NCBI GenBank assembly: GCA_900757695.1
Contig: CAAEOU010000070.1
Span: 1-8,053 of the forward strand
Reading direction: 5' to 3'
DNA length: 8,053 nucleotides
Origin: an uncultured Oscillospiraceae bacterium
Lineage (GTDB): Bacteria > Bacillota_A > Clostridia > Oscillospirales > Oscillospiraceae
How positions within the stretch are numbered: position 1 is the stretch's first letter; each line of letters begins with the position of its first letter. The position numbers were made by a program, and so were the translations under genes. The notes under the pieces were generated by a model. That model worked only from the letters and a program-made list of their open reading frames with translations. It made no database searches and was not told where the DNA came from. Positions 1-5,497 of this stretch are shown in pieces.

Positions 1-22
1 GGGGCCGGAAGGCTCCGGCTCC
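1..22 (-). terminator. Terminator-like hairpin downstream of the BMP gene (edge-truncated)
   Basis: A nearly perfect inverted repeat pairs 1-9 with 14-22 around a 4-nt loop (AGGC on the plus strand), with one G-T wobble at 3/20. On the minus strand it begins about 18 nt after the BMP stop codon, the usual place for an intrinsic terminator. Any T-tract would lie left of position 1, so termination cannot be confirmed here. It could instead be a stabilising or attenuating structure ahead of further minus-strand genes. Confidence 0.55.
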
Positions 23-40
23 GCCTGTACATGCAGAATT

Positions 41-1303
41 TTAGTTGCCCTTGATGGTGATGATGTCGTTGATGACATAGCCGAAGGCAGGCGCAGACTG
101 GGTTGCGTTCTCCTCAAAGCCGTCGGTCAGATCAATGGTCTCGTTGGTGTAGGGATTGGTAGCGGTGTAGGGGCCCTTGAATACGTCGGTGGCCTTCAGG
201 GAGTGATCCTTGAAGGAAGCCTCTACCTCGTCAATCTTCTCCTGGGTGCCTTCTGCGGCAATGGCGGCGTTCAGGGGGGTCATAGCAACCCAGCCCTCGT
301 CAAAGCCGGCATGCTGGTCAACGGGGAGCTCGGTGCCGTCCATAACGGCCTGCACGGCGGCAACCTCGTAAGGAGCATAATCCTGACGAGAGGAGATGAG
401 GCAGGTGTTGGGGGCGACATCGGTCATGTCCTGGTTGTAGGAAACACAGTAGACCTCGGTGCCCTTAGCATGTGCATCCTCGCAGGCCTTTGCGGGACCC
501 TCGGTGTCGGAGTGCTGGGAAATGATGACGCAGCCGTCCTCGATCAGAGCGGTGGCCATGGTCTTCTCGGTGTCGAAGTCACCCCAGGTGCCAGCGTACT
601 GGACTTCCATGGTTGCATCGGGGACAATGGAGCGAACGCCCATCAGGAAGGCGGTATAGCCGGAGATAACCTCGGCATAGTCAAATGCAGCAACATAGCC
701 GATCTTTGCCTGATCTGCGGTGATGGTGCCGTTGTCAATCATTTCCTGCAGCTTCATACCGGCAACGATGCCGGCAACATAGCGGCCCTGATAGATCTCG
801 CCCATGTAGTTGTGATAGTTGGAAACTACGGGCTCCTCAGCAGCATCGGCGCAGGTAGCCTGGCAGAACTGAATGTCGGGATACTCGGCAGCAAGTTCTT
901 TTACGGTAGCACCGTAGCCGAAAGAGGTGGTGAAGATGATGCCGCAGCCGGTATCGCAAAGCTCACGAACGGGATCCTCTACAGCGTCCTCGGCAACATT
1001 GTACTTGGCGATGCACTCGACCTTATCGCCGTAGGTGTCAGCAATTGCGTTTTCTGCGGCAATAAAGTTGGCGGTGTAAGCCTCGGTTTCATCGCCGATG
1101 TACACAAAGCCCACCTTCAGAACATCGCCGGAAGTGGTGGCAGCGGCATCGGTGGAGCCGGCAGCCTCAGCCGGAGCCTCGGTGGCCTCAGTCTGCGTGC
1201 TGGCAGCGGTGTCGGTGGCGGAGCCGCCAACGGACTGACCGCAGGCGCACAGACCCAGCACCATGGCCATGGCCAGCATCAGTGCAAAGATTCTCTTCTG
1301 CAT
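41..1303 (-). CDS. BMP/PnrA-family ABC transporter substrate-binding lipoprotein
   Basis: This 420-residue protein is a probable membrane-anchored receptor of an ABC importer. The BMP (basic membrane protein, Med/PnrA) family usually binds nucleosides, so a purine or other nucleoside is the best guess for the ligand. It starts with a signal peptide (MQKR then a hydrophobic run) ending in the lipobox LCAC, with lipidated Cys21. An A/T/E-rich linker follows at about 24-60, then the two-lobed BMP fold. Family-typical stretches are VGFVYIGD (64-71), IIFTTSFGYG (122-131), EIYQGRYVAGIVAG (169-182), IGYVAAF (201-207), EVISGYTAFLMGVRS (211-225) and IISQHSD (260-266). The start has GGAGG 8-9 nt upstream. 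It diverges from the AraC regulator at 1610, which may control it. No permease or ATPase lies beside it in the window. The mature part holds nine further cysteines. Family assignment is firm; the ligand is not. Confidence 0.93.
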   Translation of the reverse strand: MQKRIFALMLAMAMVLGLCACGQSVGGSATDTAASTQTEATEAPAEAAGSTDAAATTSGDVLKVGFVYIGDETEAYTANFIAAENAIADTYGDKVECIAKYNVAEDAVEDPVRELCDTGCGIIFTTSFGYGATVKELAAEYPDIQFCQATCADAAEEPVVSNYHNYMGEIYQGRYVAGIVAGMKLQEMIDNGTITADQAKIGYVAAFDYAEVISGYTAFLMGVRSIVPDATMEVQYAGTWGDFDTEKTMATALIEDGCVIISQHSDTEGPAKACEDAHAKGTEVYCVSYNQDMTDVAPNTCLISSRQDYAPYEVAAVQAVMDGTELPVDQHAGFDEGWVAMTPLNAAIAAEGTQEKIDEVEASFKDHSLKATDVFKGPYTATNPYTNETIDLTDGFEENATQSAPAFGYVINDIITIKGN

Positions 1304-1333
1304 GTTTTATTCCTCCAAACATGATGATAGATA

Positions 1334-1347
1334 GCCGGTTGCCCGGC
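1334..1347 (-). other. Small hairpin in the BMP mRNA leader
   Basis: GCCGG (1334-1338) pairs with CCGGC (1343-1347) around a 4-nt loop. It lies about 30 nt before the BMP start codon, in the long leader predicted from the upstream promoter. No T-tract follows on the minus strand, so it is not a terminator. It could affect translation or mRNA stability. I recognise no known riboswitch in this leader. Confidence 0.35.
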
Positions 1348-1414
1348 AAAACAAACAATAGCTACTTACCCCACAGAATCAGTTTCTTCCGATGGATTAG
1401 CAGCTAACGATGCT

Positions 1415-1443
1415 ATTTTACAGGAAATTCGACATAGGGGCAA
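1415..1443 (-). promoter_or_regulatory. Predicted sigma-A promoter P1 for the BMP gene
   Basis: On the minus strand the -35 box is TTGCCC (1443-1438) and the -10 box TAAAAT (1420-1415), separated by exactly 17 bp. They match the consensus at 4/6 and 5/6. Transcription would start near 1408, giving a leader of about 105 nt. A short inverted repeat, TAGCA (1398-1402) and TGCTA (1411-1415), overlaps the start site and the edge of the -10 box and could be an operator half or a weak 5' hairpin. Promoter prediction is by eye only. Confidence 0.55.
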
Positions 1444-1469
1444 TAGCGGCTATGAAAAAAAACAGATTA

Positions 1470-1498
1470 ATTTTACAGAAAAATTTGTGATTTTTCAC
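1470..1498 (-). promoter_or_regulatory. Possible second (upstream) BMP promoter P2
   Basis: A second TAAAAT box (1475-1470 on the minus strand) lies in the same local context as P1's, since the plus-strand word ATTTTACAG occurs at both 1415 and 1470. It is preceded at 17 bp by GTGAAA (1498-1493), a 4/6 match to a -35. This box sits inside the TGTGA-N4-TCACA dyad, so a bound regulator would block it. It is weaker than P1 and may simply be a fortuitous match in AT-rich DNA. Confidence 0.3.
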
Positions 1499-1499
1499 A
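1486..1499. promoter_or_regulatory. TGTGA-N4-TCACA dyad, candidate operator
   Basis: A perfect inverted repeat of TGTGA (1486-1490) and TCACA (1495-1499) is separated by TTTT. It lies roughly midway between the two divergent promoters, 42 bp from the BMP -35 and 49 bp from the regulator's -35. The half-site equals the CRP half-site, but the 4-bp spacer is that of FNR-type sites. A CRP/FNR-family protein or the adjacent AraC regulator could bind here; neither is shown by the sequence. Confidence 0.4.
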
Positions 1500-1548
1500 C
1501 ATTACCAAGATGCGGAAGAATCGGAACTGGGCAAAGAGCAAAAGAACA

Positions 1549-1577
1549 TTGAAATTTCAAACTGATTTTAGTATGAT
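1549..1577 (+). promoter_or_regulatory. Predicted sigma-A promoter of the AraC-family gene, overlapped by a 12-bp palindrome
   Basis: TTGAAA (1549-1554) and TATGAT (1572-1577) are separated by 17 bp, each one mismatch from consensus, making this one of the best promoters in the window. The start site would be near 1584, giving a leader of about 25 nt. The -35 box is the left half of a perfect palindrome, TTGAAATTTCAA (1549-1560), a natural place for a repressor or for autoregulation by the regulator itself. Confidence 0.7.
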
Positions 1578-1609
1578 AACATAAAAAGAGCGGGTACGGG
1601 GGCGAGACA

Positions 1610-2896
1610 ATGACAGATCAGCAGCGGGAACTCGAGCTGCTCCGGCAGGAAAATGCGCAATTGAAACAAGCACTGGAGCAGGAAAAGGTGCGGTCCATGA
1701 ATTTTGCCAGAGAGGCATTTTTGGTGGACTTGCTGGGAAAACACCAGCTGACCGGCAAGGAATACCGGCAGAGCCTGCGGGAACTGGAGCTTAATTTTCC
1801 AACGCCGTGGTTTGCGGTCATATTGATCCAGATAGAACCGGATATCCCGGCGCTGCTGGGGCCAAAGGCGGCGATCAGTCAGGAGAGCCTTCGCTATGTA
1901 CGCTTTCTGGTGCGAAACGTGCTGGAGGAGCTGATCGGAGAGAAGCACATCTGCCATGTGGTAACGGTGCAGGGGCAATTAACTGCGCTGGTGAATCTCT
2001 CGGAGGGAACGGAGACAGCCATGGACACGGTGGAACAGGCTGCCCAGCGTGCGGCATCCCTGTTTGAAAGCCATTATGACTCCGCAGTGCTGTTTTCCAT
2101 CAGCCGGTGCCATCAGGGCTATCAGCAGATACACGAGGCTTATCAGGAGGCAGAAAGCCTGATGCAATACCGGATCATGGCAGAGGATGACGCCAGCGTG
2201 ATTCGCTACGATCAGAAGACGGAAGTACATATGGAAAAACGCCGGGTCGAGCACTTTGAGTTTGAACATGAGCTGGACAATTACATCCGGCAGGGAGACT
2301 ATGAGGCAGCACGGGAGCTGGTGCATCGGATGCTGGGGGCGGAGTTTGGTCACGCCAAGCCGACGGTGCAGGTGTTCATGATCCGGGCCTATGGCCTCAT
2401 CAATGATATTCTCCATGTATTTGACAGCTTGGAGGAGTATTTTTCCCCGGAATTTCTGGTGGAGCTTCAGGCAGGGCCAAGGATCGTCCATGCCACCTCC
2501 CTGGCGGAGATATCCCGGGAGCTGGACAGCATCTTTGACGAGATCATCCGGCGTCAGCAGTCTCAGGAGCAGGAGCCCGGGTGGGTGCAGCGGGCGGTAG
2601 AGTATATGGATCATCACTACTCGGATCAGAATCTCAACGTGGCAGGCGTGGCGGATGCAGTGGGCATCAATCCGGTGTATCTCAGCCGGATGCTGAAAAA
2701 GTACCGCAATATCCGTCCGCTGGAATATATTCATCAAAAACGCATTGAACGGGCCAAGCAGCTGCTGGGTCAGGGCGTCACGGTGAAGGATACGCTGCCG
2801 CAGGTCGGCTACAGCAGTGCCTTGACCATGAACCGTGCCTTTCGGAAGTTTGAGGATGCCACACCCGGGGCGTTTTATCGGGAAAAGCAATCATGA
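1610..2896 (+). CDS. AraC-family transcriptional regulator with a YesN/CdaR-like central region
   Basis: This 428-residue protein is a cytoplasmic DNA-binding regulator; no signal peptide or membrane segment is visible. Residues 1-30 are Glu/Gln/Leu-rich and probably form a coiled coil. They are followed by FLVDLLG and then TPWFAVILIQIEPD, a layout seen just before the output domain of YesN-type and CdaR-like regulators. The C-terminal AraC double helix-turn-helix runs from about Trp325 to the end. The first HTH is around VADAVGINPVYLSRMLKKY and the second around PQVGYSSALTMNRAFRKF, closing with the typical TPGAFYR. There is no response-regulator receiver domain, so the signal is likely a small molecule or protein sensed by the central region. 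The start follows a G-rich, rather weak SD (GGGGGCGAG) and a strong promoter. Its targets are unknown; the divergent BMP gene is the first candidate. Confidence 0.9.
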   Translation: MTDQQRELELLRQENAQLKQALEQEKVRSMNFAREAFLVDLLGKHQLTGKEYRQSLRELELNFPTPWFAVILIQIEPDIPALLGPKAAISQESLRYVRFLVRNVLEELIGEKHICHVVTVQGQLTALVNLSEGTETAMDTVEQAAQRAASLFESHYDSAVLFSISRCHQGYQQIHEAYQEAESLMQYRIMAEDDASVIRYDQKTEVHMEKRRVEHFEFEHELDNYIRQGDYEAARELVHRMLGAEFGHAKPTVQVFMIRAYGLINDILHVFDSLEEYFSPEFLVELQAGPRIVHATSLAEISRELDSIFDEIIRRQQSQEQEPGWVQRAVEYMDHHYSDQNLNVAGVADAVGINPVYLSRMLKKYRNIRPLEYIHQKRIERAKQLLGQGVTVKDTLPQVGYSSALTMNRAFRKFEDATPGAFYREKQS

Positions 2897-2899
2897 CAT

Positions 2900-2932
2900 G
2901 CGTGCGGGATTTGGCGGATGAATCCCGCACGC
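2900..2932 (+). terminator. Hairpin after the AraC-family gene, probable terminator
   Basis: GCGTGCGGGATT (2900-2911) pairs perfectly over 12 bp with 2921-2932 around a 9-nt loop, starting 3 nt after the regulator's stop codon. The tail TCGTTGGC is poor in T, so termination may be incomplete or rely on the later T-run near 2967-2971. The ATG at 2918 lies inside the loop, one reason to reject it as the start of the MATE gene. Confidence 0.6.
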
Positions 2933-2960
2933 TCGTTGGCGTCCAAGGAAACAGGGCAGA

Positions 2961-2989
2961 TTGCTTTTTTTGACTGGATTCTTTATAAT
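2961..2989 (+). promoter_or_regulatory. Predicted promoter of the MATE-lipid kinase operon
   Basis: A consensus TATAAT (2984-2989) is preceded at exactly 17 bp by TTGCTT (2961-2966), a weak 3/6 match. The start site would be near 2996, about 33 nt before the preferred GTG start at 3029 and downstream of the alternative ATG at 2918. A TTGACT at 2970-2975 is a better -35 match but is only 8 bp from the -10 and cannot pair with it. Confidence 0.6.
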
Positions 2990-3028
2990 ATCTTGGAATG
3001 TAATTTTAATGTAAAGAGGCGATTCCCT

Positions 3029-4399
3029 GTGGCAGCGGCACCCAATACGGATTTTAGTCAGGGCAGTGTGTGGAAAAATATTGTCAGAATGTCGATTCCG
3101 ATTACATTAGCTCAGCTGATTAATATTCTATATAATATTGTAGACCGCATGTATATCGGGCACATTCCCGGTGCTGGTGCACTGGCACTGACAGGACTTG
3201 GATTGTGTCTTCCGGTTATTTCGATCGTGATGGCCTTTGCCCGGCTTTCCGGCATGGGAGGCGGGCCGCTGTGCTCCATTGAGCGGGGCAAGGGAGATTA
3301 TGATGAGGCGGAACGGCTCATGGGAAATTCCTTTACCTTGCTGATGATTTTTGCAGTAGTGCTGACGCTGGTGGGGGAGATGTTCCTGCGGCCAATTCTG
3401 ATGGCGTTCGGGGCCAGCGGAGATACCATCGGCTATGCCATGGACTATGGGCAGATCTATCTGGCTGGCAATGTATTTGTGCTGATTTCTCTGGGGATGA
3501 ACAATTTTATCAATGCCCAGGGATTTGCCAGAACGGGAATGGTGACCACACTGGTGGGCGCTGTGCTGAATATTCTGCTGGATCCGCTGTTTATCTTCGT
3601 GCTGGGCTGGGGCGTCAAGGGTGCAGCTGCGGCAACGGTGATCTCTCAGGCGGTGTCTGCCCTGTGGGTGATGCAGTTTCTCACCGGGAAGCGGGCCCAG
3701 CTGCGGCTGCGCCGGAAGAACCTTCGGCTGGAACGGGCTCGCACCGGGCGGATCCTGGGCCTTGGCTTTTCCGGCTTTGTGATGGCGTTTACGAATTCCG
3801 CCGTGCAGGTGGTATGCAATTCCGTGCTGAGTATTTACGGCGGAGATCTCTATGTAGGTGTGATGACGGTGATCAGCTCCATTCGAGAGGTGGCATCCAT
3901 GCCGGTACAGGGGATCACCGGGGCTGCAGAGCCGGTGCTGGGCTTTAACTATGGCGCAAAGGAGCTGGGCAGAGTTCGGCAGGGAATCCGGTTTATCTCC
4001 GGCTGTGCGCTGGTGTATGCCTTCTTTGTGTGGGGGATGATCAAACTGATCCCCGGGCCCATGATCCGAATCTTTAACAATGAGGAAGCGCTGGTGAAGG
4101 TGGCGGTTCCTGCACTGGGACTGTATTTTTCTACATTCTTTATGATGGCGCTGCAATTTGCGGGGCAAAGCACCTTTGTCTCACTGGGGAAGAGCCGTCA
4201 GGCGGTATTTTTCTCAATTTTCCGAAAGGTGATCATCGTGGTTCCGCTGACGATCCTGCTGCCGAAGCTCCCCTATTTCGGTGTAGACGGTGTGTTCTGG
4301 GCGGAGGCGATCTCCAATGTGATCGGAGGAATCGCCTGCTATGGCACCATGTATTGGACTGTGTACCGCCCACTGGGACGGCAGCAGAAACAGACGTAA
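3029..4399 (+). CDS. MATE-family (MepA/DinF-like) efflux transporter
   Basis: This is a 12-helix inner-membrane exporter of the MATE family, usually exchanging cationic drugs or metabolites for Na+ or H+. From the GTG start it is 456 residues, the normal family length. Family hallmarks include the first helix leading into ILYNIVDRMYIGHIPG (about 33-48), the motif NNFINAQGFARTGM, the repeat-junction NILLDPLFIFVLGWGVKGAA, and the second-half counterparts GITGAAEPVLGFNYGA and FAGQSTFVSLGKSRQ. The GTG at 3029 is preferred because AAAGAGG ends 9 nt before it and the predicted promoter and start site lie just upstream. The longer frame from ATG 2918 would begin inside a hairpin loop and add 37 residues unlike the family. 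The first 45 or so codons are AT-rich, unlike the rest. The lipid kinase gene follows after 16 nt. The substrate is unknown. Confidence 0.92.
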   Translation: MAAAPNTDFSQGSVWKNIVRMSIPITLAQLINILYNIVDRMYIGHIPGAGALALTGLGLCLPVISIVMAFARLSGMGGGPLCSIERGKGDYDEAERLMGNSFTLLMIFAVVLTLVGEMFLRPILMAFGASGDTIGYAMDYGQIYLAGNVFVLISLGMNNFINAQGFARTGMVTTLVGAVLNILLDPLFIFVLGWGVKGAAAATVISQAVSALWVMQFLTGKRAQLRLRRKNLRLERARTGRILGLGFSGFVMAFTNSAVQVVCNSVLSIYGGDLYVGVMTVISSIREVASMPVQGITGAAEPVLGFNYGAKELGRVRQGIRFISGCALVYAFFVWGMIKLIPGPMIRIFNNEEALVKVAVPALGLYFSTFFMMALQFAGQSTFVSLGKSRQAVFFSIFRKVIIVVPLTILLPKLPYFGVDGVFWAEAISNVIGGIACYGTMYWTVYRPLGRQQKQT

Positions 4400-4415
4400 G
4401 AAAGGAGCGGGCACC

Positions 4416-5324
4416 ATGGAACATATCTTTCTGGTGAATCCTGCGGCGGGAAAGGAAGACCCGACTCCCGTGGCACAGCGGGCTGCGGCACAGCTTGAAA
4501 AAGCGTTGGGGGAACCCTGCACAATACAGATATCCCGGGCGCCCGGAGAACTGACGGAATTGGCCCGGAAGGCAGGGGCATCGGGGAATGAAGTGCGGCT
4601 GTATGCCTGCGGCGGCGATGGCACCTTTCATGAGGTGGTGGCAGGAGCCATGGAATTCCCCAATGTGGCGGTGACATGCCTGCCCCTTGGTTCGGGGAAC
4701 GATTTTATCAAGCAGTTTCCGCATCCTGAGGCATTTTTTCGGATGGAAGAGTTTGAAAATACGGTAGAAAAACGGCTGGATCTTATGGATGTCAGTGGCT
4801 GCGTGGCAGTAAACGTCTGCTCCGTTGGATTTGACGCACGGATCGGCACCCAGATCGACCGGTATCGGCGGCTTCCGCTGCTGTCCGGGCCACGGGCCTA
4901 TTGGGCCAGTGTTGTGGTAAACCTGATCCGGGGCGTGGTGAAGCCGTGCCGTGTGGAGCTGCAGGAGGGACCGGTGGTGGATGAAGACATGACGTTGGCC
5001 TGCGTGTGCAATGGGAGCTGGTACGGCGGATCCTTCCATCCGGTGCCGGAAGCGGACAGCAGCGACGGGCTGCTGGATGTACTGCTGGTGAAGAAGGTGT
5101 CGAGATTGACGGTGGCCCGGGTCATTGCGGCCTATCAGAAGGGGCACTATGCCGATTATCCGAACCTGATTGCCCACTATCAGACCAAACGCCTGAGGAT
5201 CGTAACGCCGGAGAAGGAGCCGGTGAATCTGGATGGAGAACTGATCCACAGCCGGGATATCACCATTCAATTGCTGCCCGGAAAGCTTCGGCTTTTCGGC
5301 CCGGCTGCTGCATGGGAAAACTAA
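4416..5324 (+). CDS. YegS/DgkB-type diacylglycerol (lipid) kinase
   Basis: This 302-residue cytosolic, membrane-associated kinase is expected to phosphorylate diacylglycerol or a related lipid with ATP, returning it to phospholipid synthesis. The N-terminal catalytic domain shows NPAAGK (8-13), the nucleotide-binding GGDGTFHEV (66-74) and PLGSGNDF (90-97). The C-terminal beta-rich domain has DSSDGLLDV (214-222) and NLDGE (271-275), which carries the acidic residues of the active site. All key family motifs are intact and the length is typical. The start is fixed by AAAGGAG at 4401-4407, 8 nt upstream; an in-frame extension back to 4341 would overlap the MATE gene and has no SD. It follows MATE by 16 nt and ends just before a strong terminator, so the two genes are very likely one operon. 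Which lipid it uses cannot be read from sequence. Confidence 0.93.
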   Translation: MEHIFLVNPAAGKEDPTPVAQRAAAQLEKALGEPCTIQISRAPGELTELARKAGASGNEVRLYACGGDGTFHEVVAGAMEFPNVAVTCLPLGSGNDFIKQFPHPEAFFRMEEFENTVEKRLDLMDVSGCVAVNVCSVGFDARIGTQIDRYRRLPLLSGPRAYWASVVVNLIRGVVKPCRVELQEGPVVDEDMTLACVCNGSWYGGSFHPVPEADSSDGLLDVLLVKKVSRLTVARVIAAYQKGHYADYPNLIAHYQTKRLRIVTPEKEPVNLDGELIHSRDITIQLLPGKLRLFGPAAAWEN

Positions 5325-5326
5325 CC

Positions 5327-5371
5327 AATGCACCGCAAAGCCTGACGGAAATGCTTTGCGGTGCATTTTTT
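5327..5371 (+). terminator. Strong intrinsic terminator of the MATE-lipid kinase operon
   Basis: A perfect 15-bp stem pairs 5327-5341 with 5353-5367 around an 11-nt loop and runs straight into a T-tract (5366-5371). It begins 2 nt after the lipid kinase stop. This is a classical rho-independent terminator on the plus strand. Confidence 0.92.
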
Positions 5372-5379
5372 CGCACTTA

Positions 5380-5401
5380 TATAGGACATCTATAGGACAT
5401 C
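5380..5401. repeat. 11-bp perfect tandem direct repeat
   Basis: TATAGGACATC occurs twice head to tail (5380-5390 and 5391-5401) in the convergent intergenic region, just after the plus-strand terminator. One helical-turn spacing is typical of direct-repeat binding sites, but there is no promoter here for it to control. It may equally be a small slippage duplication. Confidence 0.8.
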
Positions 5402-5415
5402 GAAATGCGTCCGAA

Positions 5416-5426
5416 GTCATTATGAC
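5416..5426. repeat. Short inverted repeat GTCAT-T-ATGAC
   Basis: An 11-bp palindrome with a single central base lies between the tandem repeat and the next hairpin in the convergent intergenic region. It is too short to be significant alone; no role can be assigned. Confidence 0.4.
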
Positions 5427-5432
5427 AGACTG

Positions 5433-5464
5433 AGCCCCGAATCAGCCTGTCCTGATTCGGGGCT
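5433..5464 (-). terminator. 13-bp hairpin at the 3' end of the LplA-like gene
   Basis: AGCCCCGAATCAG (5433-5445) pairs perfectly with 5452-5464 around a 6-nt loop. On the minus strand it comes 33 nt after the stop of the solute-binding gene. The following minus-strand sequence (CAGTCTGTCATAATG) is poor in T, so it may act as a weak terminator or as a barrier to 3' exonucleases. The symmetric stem could also stop transcription from the plus side. Confidence 0.6.
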
Positions 5465-5497
5465 ATAGAGGAGGATCCAAAATGGATCAATGAAAGA

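Noticed and set aside
203..1324. Long open frame on the plus strand opposite the BMP gene
   Set aside because: It is in codon register with the real gene, and is open only because that gene avoids TTA, CTA and TCA codons. It lacks an SD and any recognisable domain.
2918..3028. N-terminal extension of the MATE protein from ATG 2918
   Set aside because: The ATG is in a hairpin loop upstream of the predicted promoter, and the extra residues do not resemble MATE proteins.
4341..4415. In-frame extension of the lipid kinase into the MATE gene
   Set aside because: No SD. The ATG at 4416 has a strong SD and begins directly at the conserved first strand.
4233..5420. 395-codon minus-strand frame opposite the lipid kinase
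   Set aside because: Shadow of a gene with all catalytic motifs; it also runs through a strong terminator and has no SD.
5380..5464. Attachment site or insertion-sequence remnant
   Set aside because: No integrase, transposase or tRNA is nearby and no target-site duplication flanks the region; the short repeats alone do not support it.
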